Origin: Verrucomicrobiales bacterium
GTDB taxonomy: Bacteria > Verrucomicrobiota > Verrucomicrobiia > Limisphaerales > SXQI01
DNA length: 10,428 nt
Direction of reading: 5' to 3'
Assembly (NCBI GenBank): GCA_005793025.1
Contig: SXQI01000002.1
Coordinates: 1 to 10,428, forward strand
The translations under genes were made by a program, and so were the position numbers. Below, in pieces: positions 1-7,511 of this stretch; the first letter of the stretch is position 1; each line of letters begins with the position of its first letter. The notes beneath the pieces were generated by a model. It saw only the letters and a program-made list of their open reading frames with translations. It did not search any database and had not been told where the DNA came from.

Positions 1-2
1 CG

Positions 3-1982
3 AAGCTGGGAGATGCGGTGAAACGAGTCGCGATTGTTGCCCTTTTTTCTGCTGTTTGTGCCGCAGCCGCACTGAGCACCCTGATCGGCACCCAAATCCA
101 AGGCGTGGCTGGAATGGAACAATCGGCCGAATCTAAGGAACGACGCTGGGATGGTGCGACCATGTGGAGTCTTCCTAAATTGGAGACCCTGCGTGTCCTT
201 ATTCCAGGTTTGTTCGGTTACAGGATGGATACGGAAGCCGGAGGTAATTACTGGGGATCTGTCGGCCAGCAACCCGGTGTGCCACAGTCGCGCCATTCCG
301 GAGCGGGAGAGTATGCAGGTGCTCTGGTATTGTTGGTCGCGGCATTCGGCGTGGTCAGCGCATTCCGTAAAAAAGGCAATCCCTACACCCAGTTCGAACG
401 GCGAACCGTCTTTTTCTTCTCTGCGGTCGCTCTGGTTTCAGTCCTGCTTGCTTGGGGTAGGCACGCTCCATTCTACCGGATCCTTTACGAAATGCCCTAC
501 TTCTCAACCATCCGTAACCCCATCAAGTTTATGCATCCCTTTCATATGGGATTGTTGGTGCTATTTGGTTTTGGTCTCGAAGCATTGTTTAGGGGCTACG
601 TAAAGGAGAGCGTTCCTAAACTCACCGGTATCAAGGAAAACCTGTCTGACTGGTGGACGTCCGTGCCACAATTTGAAAAACGATGGGTCTTTGGTTCGAT
701 CGCCTCCTTCTGTCTGCTGGCTCTCGCTGCACTTATTTATGTTTCTTCTTCCGCTGAATTATTAAAACACCTTTCCCTCGCCGGCCTTACCCCGTCTAAC
801 GCAAAAGAAACAGTTCAATTCAGTCAGATGGAAGTCGGTTACGCTTTGGTGTTTGTTGGAATTGCCGTATTCACTTTAATCGTCATCTTGAGTGGTTGGT
901 TTTCAGGACGACGCAGAGGATTTCTCGTTCTTTTGTTAGGTCTCTTTTTGACACTCGATCTGATGCGAGCGAACCAGCCTTGGATTATTTATTACAACTA
1001 CAAAGACCGTTACGCTTCCAACCCAATCATCGAACTGTTAAGGGACAAACCCTATCTTCAACGTGTCACAGCCCGGATCGCCCCCTTTTCAGCCCGGCAT
1101 TTTGTGACAGAACAGACCAGCTTTTTTGAAGGTGTCGTCAATACTTGGCTCCAACATCATTTTCAGTATTACAACATCCAATCCCTCGAAGTCGTCCAGA
1201 TGCCTCGCCCCCCAGAAGTGGATCAGCAGTTTTTTACCGGATTGATACCCGCTCCTGATCGCCCCCCTTCGGTTCTCGTCCGGATGTGGGAGCTTTCGAA
1301 CACTCGCTATCTCATCGGCGATAAAGAGGCTATCCTCAGCACCGCGCAACAACTGGATTCTGGTCACGATCGGTTCAAAGTGGTGCAAAGTTTCGACATG
1401 GTCCCCAAGTCCGGGGTTCTCGTGGATCGATTGACAATTGATGATTTAGACTGGGTTCTGAAACCGGACGGCCGCTTCGCACTCGTGGAATTCACAGGGG
1501 CGTTGCCCCGAGCAAAGCTCTACAGCAATTGGCAACAATCCACCAATGCAACCACTACACTGAAGCTTCTTGGCGCACCAAGTTTCAAACCACACGAACA
1601 AGTGATCGTCGAGGAAAGGATGCCGTTCGCTCCAACCACTGGAACAAACCTGTCAGGAAACATCACATACACCCACTACAGTCCGAAAAAAATCACATTA
1701 GCCGTCTTCAATACGGTCCCATCGCTTCTCCTCTACAACGACAAACTCACAGCAAATTGGCAGGCTATGGTGGATGGTAAACCCGAGGTCATGGTGCGGG
1801 CAAATTTCATGATGCGCGGGATCCCCATCCCAGCAGGGAACCATACGGTTGAGATGAAATACGCGCCTCCTGCGCAAGGGATTTACCTTTCAGGAGCTGG
1901 AATTCTTGTGGGAATTTTTGTGCTGGTTTTCCTCTGGTGGTCGAGCCGATCAAAACCGACAACAGTCCTCAAAAATGACTGA
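3..1982 (+). CDS. YfhO-family multi-pass membrane protein, 5' partial
   Basis: The reading frame is open to the left edge, and the first in-frame start (GTG at 18) opens directly into a hydrophobic segment, so this is probably the C-terminal part of a longer protein; YfhO-family proteins are often about 800-900 residues and 654 are seen from that GTG. Numbered from that GTG, hydrophobic segments lie near residues 3-24, 101-116, 130-146, 176-192, 225-242, 274-294, 300-316 and 621-641. The motif IRNPIKFMHPF (about 165-175) and the C-terminal beta-rich part containing RGIPIPAGNHTVEMKY are typical of this GT-C-like family. Its best known members help glycosylate cell-envelope polymers; the substrate here is unknown. 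It converges on the suf operon, with only 10 bases between the two stop codons. The family call is fairly sure, the biochemical role is not. Confidence 0.8.
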   Translation, partial: KLGDAVKRVAIVALFSAVCAAAALSTLIGTQIQGVAGMEQSAESKERRWDGATMWSLPKLETLRVLIPGLFGYRMDTEAGGNYWGSVGQQPGVPQSRHSGAGEYAGALVLLVAAFGVVSAFRKKGNPYTQFERRTVFFFSAVALVSVLLAWGRHAPFYRILYEMPYFSTIRNPIKFMHPFHMGLLVLFGFGLEALFRGYVKESVPKLTGIKENLSDWWTSVPQFEKRWVFGSIASFCLLALAALIYVSSSAELLKHLSLAGLTPSNAKETVQFSQMEVGYALVFVGIAVFTLIVILSGWFSGRRRGFLVLLLGLFLTLDLMRANQPWIIYYNYKDRYASNPIIELLRDKPYLQRVTARIAPFSARHFVTEQTSFFEGVVNTWLQHHFQYYNIQSLEVVQMPRPPEVDQQFFTGLIPAPDRPPSVLVRMWELSNTRYLIGDKEAILSTAQQLDSGHDRFKVVQSFDMVPKSGVLVDRLTIDDLDWVLKPDGRFALVEFTGALPRAKLYSNWQQSTNATTTLKLLGAPSFKPHEQVIVEERMPFAPTTGTNLSGNITYTHYSPKKITLAVFNTVPSLLLYNDKLTANWQAMVDGKPEVMVRANFMMRGIPIPAGNHTVEMKYAPPAQGIYLSGAGILVGIFVLVFLWWSSRSKPTTVLKND

Positions 1983-1992
1983 GGCAGGTTTG

Positions 1993-2496
1993 TTACTCTC
2001 CCTCTTTCAAGAACACCATTTTTACTGGCTTCGTAGCGGTCGCACTCGAAGCAAAACTGTCGAGCAGAGTTCCAGCACCCGTTTGGGACACTAAGGGTTT
2101 TGGATTCGACACCACGGTCGGCCGAAGTGCCGACCGCAACGCCCCTTCCACGAGCTCGCCGCAGTGGATCTTCATCGGTGGCAACGGGCCTAAGTCTCGT
2201 GCAAGTTCCTGACCACTCAACGCAAACGCTTCATCAACCGTTTTTCCTTTAATCATTTCGGTCGCAAGGCTCGCCACGGCGATCGCGGTCTCGCAACCAA
2301 AGGCTTGGAAGGTGGCCCTGTCGATCACCTTTTTCCCATTCTCTTCCTTGAACTTAACCCACATCCGAACCATATCTCCGCAGTTGGGACTGCCGACAGC
2401 ACCGACCGCATCGGCTGACGCCATCTCTCCCATGTTCTTTGGATTAGCAATGGCCTCAGCGATTTTTTGTTGGAGATCTGGGTTCTGCATTTTCAT
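1993..2496 (-). CDS. IscU/NifU-N-like iron-sulfur scaffold protein
   Basis: This is a U-type scaffold of 167 residues. It has all three cluster-ligand cysteines in family context: SPNCGD (C39, D41), FQAFGCETA (C68) and LPPMKIHCGEL (H111, C112). The short distance from the second to the third cysteine and the LPPxKIHC motif place it with IscU/NifU N-terminal scaffolds, not with SufU, which has an insertion there. A tail of about 40 residues rich in S, T, A and V follows the core; there is no C-terminal NifU domain. The chosen ATG at 2496 overlaps the TGA of the upstream rhodanese-like gene as ATGA, suggesting coupled translation. ATG at 2490 is equally possible and has a GGA six bases upstream. 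A longer in-frame extension to 2541 lies inside the neighbouring gene and is not family-like. It is the last gene of the suf operon. Role by family: building or carrying a [2Fe-2S] cluster. Confidence 0.88.
   Translation of the reverse strand: MKMQNPDLQQKIAEAIANPKNMGEMASADAVGAVGSPNCGDMVRMWVKFKEENGKKVIDRATFQAFGCETAIAVASLATEMIKGKTVDEAFALSGQELARDLGPLPPMKIHCGELVEGALRSALRPTVVSNPKPLVSQTGAGTLLDSFASSATATKPVKMVFLKEGE
2115..2136. repeat. Perfect 8-6-8 inverted repeat inside the IscU-like gene
   Basis: The arms 2115-2122 and 2129-2136 are perfect reverse complements, GC-rich and separated by six bases. The repeat lies in the coding sequence just where the conserved IscU core ends and the variable tail begins. 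In the transcript it would form a strong hairpin with an ACUUCG loop. No T-run follows on either strand, so it does not look like an intrinsic terminator. It may be chance, a REP-like palindrome, or an mRNA-stabilising structure near the end of the operon. Confidence 0.5.
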
Positions 2497-3047
2497 TCCA
2501 ATCGGTAGCGAGGAACGGTTTTGTCGATTTCGCAGGACCAAGCATCCACTCCTCCTCGCAAAGATCTTACATTCTTAAATCCATGACCAAGGAAATAGGC
2601 CGCAGCATCCATGCTTTTGCTCCCGAAATGATCATAGATAACCACCGGCTCTTCGCGTCCCCATTTCCCAAGTATTTCCTGCATCAATTCCTGCGTGAAG
2701 AGAACTGAACCATGAATCCTAGCTCCCTCCCATTCGTCCCGGGTCCGAATGTCGATGAGTCGAGGTGTTTGAGATGAACTCAAAGCTGCAGCAAGTTCGG
2801 TTGGGGCGATCTGCATTGCGAGGTCCTGAAGGTGACTGGATTCGATATGACGAATCACCTCTTCCACAGGCAAGTTCCCGTTTCGGGCAGCCACCTCCTC
2901 AAGAGTTTCCGTCGGTTGAAAACCGCAACTGCTGCACCCGCCGATATGGTATTTTTTAAACAAGGCGCGCTGAGCCCCGGGATAAGCCTTGAGCACCTGT
3001 TGCATCGAGTGCTTCGACTCAAGAACAAATGATGGATCCGAGCTCAT
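2493..3047 (-). CDS. CxxC (DUF1858-like) domain fused to a rhodanese-like domain lacking the catalytic Cys
   Basis: This is a two-domain protein of 184 residues from ATG 3047. Roughly residues 10-70 form a small helical domain with the motif HIGGCSSCGF followed by ETLEEVAARNG, resembling DUF1858/ScdA_N redox-disulfide domains. Roughly residues 80-180 are rhodanese-like: LIDIRTRDEWEGARIHGS near the start, SLRGGVDAW near the end. In the active-site loop the usual Cys is replaced: it reads VVIYDHFGSKSMDAA, with Asp at the Cys position, so classic sulfurtransferase activity is unlikely. One other Cys follows in DAWSCE. The ATG lies 7 bases after the sufS stop; an in-frame TTG at 3065 would overlap sufS and is less likely. 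Its place between sufS and the IscU-like gene suggests a role in sulfur or cluster handling, perhaps as a binding or redox protein. That role is inference. Confidence 0.85.
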   Translation of the reverse strand: MSSDPSFVLESKHSMQQVLKAYPGAQRALFKKYHIGGCSSCGFQPTETLEEVAARNGNLPVEEVIRHIESSHLQDLAMQIAPTELAAALSSSQTPRLIDIRTRDEWEGARIHGSVLFTQELMQEILGKWGREEPVVIYDHFGSKSMDAAAYFLGHGFKNVRSLRGGVDAWSCEIDKTVPRYRLE

Positions 3048-3054
3048 GAGTTCG

Positions 3055-4290
3055 TCATTCGCCAAAAAACTTCTGGATTCCGCGCAACACCTCGATCAGC
3101 CGATCAACTTCCTCCGTTGTGTTGTAAAAATAAAAACTCGCACGCGAAGTGGAACTGACTCCGAGTTTTTTCATCAACGGCTGGGTGCAATGGTGTCCTC
3201 CGCGCAGTGCCACCCCTTGTCGATCTGCGAAGGTTACAACATCGTGAGCATGAATATTGTGGAGCAGAAAACTCACCAAACCCGCTCGTTGATTCCGAGG
3301 ACCGAACAACCGCACTTTCCCCAGCCGTTCTAATTCTTCAAAGGCATACGCTCCAATCTCAGAGTCGTGCTGGGCGATTCGGTCGCGTCCCACGGCATCC
3401 AAATAGTCCATGGCAGCATGCAGGGCAATGGTATCTGCAATGTTTGGAGTTCCAGCTTCAAATTTGTGCGGAACTTTGTTCCAAGTGCTCTCGTGGAAAT
3501 CCACGCTTGAAATCATGTCCCCGCCTCCTTGCCACGGCTCCATATCGTCAAGAAGCTCCAGACGTCCGTAGAGCAACCCAATTCCAGTGGGGGCGCACAT
3601 TTTGTGCCCTGAGAGTGCAAGAAAATCACAACCCAACTCCTGCACATCCAGACGACGATGGCCTGCACTCTGCGCCGCATCAACAAACGTTAGAATCCCG
3701 CGTTTTCGCGCCTTCTCGCAGAGTTCAACTAAGGGATTGATAGTGCCGAGCGCGTTGGAAATATGGGTGAACGCCAGAAGGCGCACATTCGAGGTTAGGG
3801 AGTCTTCGAGTCGCGAGAGATCCAGCAAACCTTCATCCCCGTTCACGGGCAAAAACGCCAATTTTGCCCCGGTTCGACGAGCCAACAGTTGCCATGGAAC
3901 GATGTTACTATGGTGTTCCATCTCTGTGAGGAGAATGACATCACCAGCTTTCACAGTTTGGTTTCCCCAAGCGTTCGCTAGCAGATTGATCGATTCAGTG
4001 GTTCCCCTCGTAAAAATAATTTCATCCGAGTGCGAGGCGTTGATAAAACGGGCAGCACGTTCTCTCGTTTTTTCAAAAGCAGCACTGGCGCGGTTACTGA
4101 GCTCATGAATCCCACGGTGTACATTCGCGTTGTCGCACCTGTAGAATTGGGTGAGCGCATCAATAACCACCTGTGGTTTCTGGGACGTGGCAGCGTTATC
4201 AAGATAGATCAGTGGATGACCATGCACTTGTTGATGGAGTGCCGGAAAGTCCTTCCTATATTCTGATAATGAGGGAGCTTGTTTATTCAA
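3055..4290 (-). CDS. sufS: Cysteine desulfurase SufS (group II)
   Basis: SufS is a PLP enzyme that removes sulfur from L-cysteine as an enzyme-bound persulfide and passes it to SufU. The protein has 411 residues, normal for the family. Visible landmarks: LIYLDNAATSQKP (28-39), EMEHHSNIVPW with the PLP-stacking His (about 123-133), VDAAQSAGH (203-211), ALSGHKMCAPTG with the PLP lysine K230, RGGHHCTQPLM with the catalytic Cys C368, and SRASFYFYNT with the substrate-binding Arg R383. Each of these three residues sits four positions later than in E. coli SufS (K226, C364, R379). Translation probably begins at TTG 4290, because a full AAGGAG lies four bases upstream and the N-terminus then fits the family. 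The gene follows sufT after 13 bases. Having sufT between sufU and sufS is a slightly unusual order. Confidence 0.97.
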   Translation of the reverse strand: MNKQAPSLSEYRKDFPALHQQVHGHPLIYLDNAATSQKPQVVIDALTQFYRCDNANVHRGIHELSNRASAAFEKTRERAARFINASHSDEIIFTRGTTESINLLANAWGNQTVKAGDVILLTEMEHHSNIVPWQLLARRTGAKLAFLPVNGDEGLLDLSRLEDSLTSNVRLLAFTHISNALGTINPLVELCEKARKRGILTFVDAAQSAGHRRLDVQELGCDFLALSGHKMCAPTGIGLLYGRLELLDDMEPWQGGGDMISSVDFHESTWNKVPHKFEAGTPNIADTIALHAAMDYLDAVGRDRIAQHDSEIGAYAFEELERLGKVRLFGPRNQRAGLVSFLLHNIHAHDVVTFADRQGVALRGGHHCTQPLMKKLGVSSTSRASFYFYNTTEEVDRLIEVLRGIQKFFGE

Positions 4291-4294
4291 ACGA

Positions 4295-4300
4295 CTCCTT
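4295..4300 (-). promoter_or_regulatory. Ribosome binding site of sufS
   Basis: On the minus strand this reads AAGGAG, four bases before a TTG codon at 4290. It is one of the strongest ribosome binding sites in the operon and supports TTG as the sufS start, since no ATG is available at a suitable place. Confidence 0.7.
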
Positions 4301-4303
4301 GGA

Positions 4304-4849
4304 TTACATCAACCCCAGTTGTAACCGTGCGGCATCCGACATCATGCTCTGATTCCAGATCGGGTCCCAAACGACTTCGACGTGGACATCAGACACACCA
4401 GAAACACCGAACAATCGTTGCTCCACATCGCCCGCGATGACCCCGCCCATCCCGCAACCGGGTGCAGTCAATGTCATCTTTACATCAACCTTATTTCCAC
4501 CTTCCTCAAGTGGGGTCACCTTACAATCGTAAATCAAACCTAGATCCACCACGTTCACCGGGATCTCTGGATCGTAACAGCTCTTCATCGCCTCCCATAA
4601 TTGCTGTTCATCGACAGGACCGACGGCACCTTCCCGAGTTTTTGTAGCGGTCTTCGGCTCGATCCCGAGGGCATCGGCATCGTGTTCGCCGATGCGAGCC
4701 ATCACGCCATCCCCGATTACGGTGTAAGTTCCACCCAAAGATTGAGTAATCGTTACTTCGGTTCCTACATTGAATCGGTGGGGTGTTCCCGAAGGGATCA
4801 TGATCGCATCGCAATCACGTCTCAAAACAATGGGTTCTGACGAATGCAT
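4304..4849 (-). CDS. sufT: SufT-type iron-sulfur assembly factor (MIP18/DUF59 family, long form)
   Basis: The protein has 181 residues from ATG 4849 and two parts. The N-terminal ~70 residues (PIVLRRDCDAIMIPSGTPH ... GGTYTVIGDGVMARI) match the extension of the long SufT form. The C-terminal ~100 residues are a MIP18/DUF59 domain with DPEIPVNVVDLGLIYD (residues 93-108) and LTAPGCGMGG, whose Cys (C132) is the conserved one of the family. Members of this family help mature Fe-S proteins, probably late in assembly or during transfer. ATG 4849 was chosen because it lies four bases after the sufU stop and fits the family N-terminus; a TTG at 4888 would overlap sufU by 35 bases. The gene lies between sufU and sufS in the same transcript. 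The family call is secure; the exact biochemical step is not known from the sequence. Confidence 0.93.
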   Translation of the reverse strand: MHSSEPIVLRRDCDAIMIPSGTPHRFNVGTEVTITQSLGGTYTVIGDGVMARIGEHDADALGIEPKTATKTREGAVGPVDEQQLWEAMKSCYDPEIPVNVVDLGLIYDCKVTPLEEGGNKVDVKMTLTAPGCGMGGVIAGDVEQRLFGVSGVSDVHVEVVWDPIWNQSMMSDAARLQLGLM

Positions 4850-4853
4850 ATTG

Positions 4854-5303
4854 TTATTCCGTAGAAACAGGTTGGTGATCTCCCTCAAGTGCAGACATTG
4901 CTGCTCTCCACCCTAGGAGAGCGCATTTCACTCGTGCAGGAAATCGGTTAACCCCAGAGAGCACCTCAAGTTTCCCCAAATGATTATTTGGTGCAATTTC
5001 TCCGGTCGTAATCATCGCGTGGAATTCATCAAATAACTGCGTGATTTCCCCTCGAGTTTTACCTTTCAGCGAGTCGGTCATCATCGACGAAGACGCCTTG
5101 AAAATGGCACACCCATCTCCCTCCCAACGCAGATCCCGCACGATATTATCTTCGGTCTTGAGAAAAATTTGCATCTGATCTCCGCAGAGTGGGTTCTGAC
5201 CGCGGGCGCAGCAATTCGCACCTGCAAGCGTTCCGAAGTTATGCGGCTTCTTGCTGTGATCCATGATCACCTGTTGATAAAGATCATTGAGTTCCTCGAA
5301 CAT
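4854..5303 (-). CDS. sufU: SufU, zinc-type sulfur acceptor for SufS
   Basis: The protein has 149 residues, the usual SufU length. The metal-binding residues are present: NPLCGD (C40, D42), GDGCAIFKASSSMM (C65) and RVKCALLGWRA (C127), each one position before the B. subtilis SufU ligands. The segment of about 60 residues between the second and third Cys (FDEFHAMITTGEI ... LEVLSGVNRFPAR) is the insertion that separates SufU from IscU. In the family SufU binds zinc and takes persulfide sulfur from SufS by ligand exchange. Two adjacent extra cysteines (C31, C32) precede the first motif; their role is unknown. ATG 5303 has GAGGA seven bases upstream. The gene follows sufD after 25 bases. Confidence 0.96.
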   Translation of the reverse strand: MFEELNDLYQQVIMDHSKKPHNFGTLAGANCCARGQNPLCGDQMQIFLKTEDNIVRDLRWEGDGCAIFKASSSMMTDSLKGKTRGEITQLFDEFHAMITTGEIAPNNHLGKLEVLSGVNRFPARVKCALLGWRAAMSALEGDHQPVSTE

Positions 5304-5328
5304 AACCTGATCCTCGGCGGGTCAGCCC

Positions 5329-6672
5329 CTATTCTCCCGGCTCGCGCTCGAACAAATCAAACATGATTTGATCCAACTCTGCACGTACCGGCTCGATGCT
5401 GATCCGATTGATGATATCGCTGGCGAACGCGTGAACCAACATCCGGCGAGCCGCCTCTTTGCCGATACCTCGAGCCCGGAGATAAAACACCGCTTCCTCC
5501 TGAAGCTGACCCACCGTGGCACCGTGGGTACACTTTACATCATCCGCGAAGATTTCCAACTGCGGCTTGGTTTGGATGCTCGCTTCGTCGGACAGGAGCA
5601 GGTTGCGATTAGTCTGTTTGGCGTCAGTTTTCTGCGCTTCAGGTCGGACAAATATCTTTCCGTTAAAAACTCCCTGAGCTTTGCCGTCTAAGATTCCATG
5701 GTAAAACTCGTGGCTGTTGCACCTTGGTTTAGCATGATGAATCGCCGTGTGATGATCGACCAATTGATCGCCATCGACTACATACAGACCATTCATCACG
5801 CATTCGCAACCCTCTGCATTCAAGACGGGATTGATATTCACCCGGGCGATCTTTGCCCCCATCGAAATCGAGTGTGTGACTAGGTTGCTGGATCGCGATT
5901 GATGGGCTTGAACCGTCCCCACATGATAACTCTTGGTGCTCTCTTGTTGCAGTCGGCAATGCTCCAATCGTGACTCCTCCTCCATCGCAATTTCAGTAAC
6001 TGCATTCGTCAAGGTCGAGCCTTCCGTGAGGCTCTCATAACTCTCCAAGATATGCGCGTCGCAACCACGCTCAGCGAGGATAAGAACTCGCGGATGGCTG
6101 GTCGCACCTGCTTGATCCGATGTCGAAACAAAGAGCAGGTGGATGGGGAGTGTTATCCTTTGCTTACTTTTGATCCGGATTGCTGCTCCGTCCTCCAACA
6201 TGGAAGTATTGAGAGCTACAAATGCGTTCTCGTCCGTTCGAGCATATTTTCCGAGATGTTTCCGAACCCAATCTACACCCGACAGCATTGCTATTTTTAG
6301 GCTGTAGATTTCCAACGCCTCGTTTCCCAAATCAGGTGAGGAAAGTTTCGACGAAAAGCACCCATCGACGAATACGAGCCGATGAACCGGCATTTGGCCA
6401 AATGTAAACCGCTCCAACTCGTCAAAACCGACGTCCCTTTTGACGGCTGAATGTGTTGGCAGAGCCGCAATCGGGGCGACATTGGTAAACCGCCACTCTT
6501 CATCCTCAGTGGTAGGGAAGCCGAGTTCCCCAAAATGCGCGTTGCCTGCTCGTCGAAGTGCGACTAGCCAAGAGGGTGCCATCGCGTCGCGCTGTTCCAA
6601 CTGCTCGTAAGCAGCTAGAAAAGCTGCGTCGGCACGCGGAACTGGGTCTGCGGTCGAAGTTCTGCAACTCAT
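5329..6672 (-). CDS. sufD: SufD, SufBC2D complex subunit
   Basis: SufD pairs with SufB on a SufC dimer to form the SUF scaffold complex. The protein has 447 residues from ATG 6672. The N-terminal helical part includes PTTEDEEWRFTNVAPI, and the core is the long right-handed beta-helix typical of SufB/SufD. The end carries IFADDVKCTHGATVGQL and AVFYLRARGIGKEAARRML. The His in KCTHGATVG corresponds to E. coli SufD H360, implicated in cluster assembly with a SufB cysteine. ATG 6672 lies two bases after the sufC stop and has a GGAG about ten bases upstream. An in-frame GTG at 6714 would overlap sufC by 40 bases and adds residues that are not family-like. Nothing looks damaged. Confidence 0.95.
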   Translation of the reverse strand: MSCRTSTADPVPRADAAFLAAYEQLEQRDAMAPSWLVALRRAGNAHFGELGFPTTEDEEWRFTNVAPIAALPTHSAVKRDVGFDELERFTFGQMPVHRLVFVDGCFSSKLSSPDLGNEALEIYSLKIAMLSGVDWVRKHLGKYARTDENAFVALNTSMLEDGAAIRIKSKQRITLPIHLLFVSTSDQAGATSHPRVLILAERGCDAHILESYESLTEGSTLTNAVTEIAMEEESRLEHCRLQQESTKSYHVGTVQAHQSRSSNLVTHSISMGAKIARVNINPVLNAEGCECVMNGLYVVDGDQLVDHHTAIHHAKPRCNSHEFYHGILDGKAQGVFNGKIFVRPEAQKTDAKQTNRNLLLSDEASIQTKPQLEIFADDVKCTHGATVGQLQEEAVFYLRARGIGKEAARRMLVHAFASDIINRISIEPVRAELDQIMFDLFEREPGE

Positions 6673-6674
6673 GG

Positions 6675-7466
6675 TCACTTTGCTCCAGCCAGCGATGGGT
6701 GCCCATTCAAGCACTGAGCCCGATAATCTTCAAGAAGCCAGTCATACCCGCGCTCCTCAAGATCAAGAGCCAATAGTTTGCCGCCCGTCTTAATGATCTT
6801 TCCATCATACAACACATGCACAAAATCCGGCACGATATAGTCCAGCAATCGTTGGTAATGCGTGATGATCAACTGCGAATTGTCTGGGCGCTTGAGCTTG
6901 TTCACACCTTCGGCCACCAACCGAAGTGCGTCGATATCCAACCCAGAGTCAGTCTCGTCCAAAATCGCCAGCTTTGGTTCCAGTACTGCCATCTGAAAAA
7001 TCTCGTTCCGCTTTTTCTCTCCCCCTGAAAAACCCTCGTTCACCGGACGGTTCAATAGCGACTGGGGTAACTCCAGAACTTTCATCTTCTCCTTCACGAG
7101 ACTCAGAAAATCGAGCGCGTCCAATTCAGGTTCACCACGATGCTTCCGGACTTCGTTGAAAGCCGCTTTCAAGAAATAGGTGCTATTCACCCCAGGAATC
7201 TCCACGGGATATTGGAACGCAAGGAACACCCCCGAACGAGCCCTTGACTCAGGCTCCATTTCCAATAAGTCCAAGCCGTTATAGATTACTTCCCCTTCGG
7301 TCACGTCGTATTCATTCCGACCAGCGAGCACTTGGGCTAACGTACTTTTGCCACTCCCGTTCGGCCCCATGATCGCATGAACCTCCCCAGGCTGAATCGA
7401 TAAATTCAGTCCCTTAAGGATCTTTTTTCCTTCAACCTCCGCATGCAGGTTCTTGATTTCCAACAT
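6675..7466 (-). CDS. sufC: SufC, ABC-type ATPase of the SUF complex
   Basis: SufC is a cytosolic ABC ATPase that drives conformational change in the SufBC2D complex. The protein has 263 residues from ATG 7466. All nucleotide-binding motifs are intact: Walker A GPNGSGKST (about 36-44 from this start), Q-loop AFQYP, signature FSGGEKKR, Walker B LAILDETDSGLD with its catalytic Glu, and the switch His in IITHYQRLL. DETDSGLDIDAL and the Q-loop context are characteristic of SufC rather than of transporter ATPases. A TTG at 7472, two codons upstream, is an alternative start; neither has a clear ribosome binding site. The gap after sufB is 45 bases, the largest inside the operon, and I see no promoter or hairpin in it. 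Confidence 0.96.
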   Translation of the reverse strand: MLEIKNLHAEVEGKKILKGLNLSIQPGEVHAIMGPNGSGKSTLAQVLAGRNEYDVTEGEVIYNGLDLLEMEPESRARSGVFLAFQYPVEIPGVNSTYFLKAAFNEVRKHRGEPELDALDFLSLVKEKMKVLELPQSLLNRPVNEGFSGGEKKRNEIFQMAVLEPKLAILDETDSGLDIDALRLVAEGVNKLKRPDNSQLIITHYQRLLDYIVPDFVHVLYDGKIIKTGGKLLALDLEERGYDWLLEDYRAQCLNGHPSLAGAK

Positions 7467-7511
7467 ATTCAAACGCTTAACAATTAAATCTAATCTGCAA
7501 CCATCCGAGTC

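Noticed and set aside
151..603. Long open frame overlapping the yfhO-like gene in another frame
   Set aside because: Its translation has no domain-like pattern, while the overlapping frame has clear membrane segments and family motifs.
2115..2136. Hairpin considered as an intrinsic terminator
   Set aside because: It lies inside a coding sequence and no T-run follows on either strand.
3207..4108. Plus-strand open frames opposite sufS
   Set aside because: They are antisense to a fully conserved enzyme, and their translations are rich in R, S and P with no recognisable motif.
4850..4888. Upstream TTG start for sufT
   Set aside because: It would overlap sufU by 35 bases and adds residues outside the known family form.
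6675..6714. Upstream GTG start for sufD overlapping sufC
   Set aside because: The extra 14 residues do not look like a SufD N-terminus; ATG 6672 directly after the sufC stop fits better.
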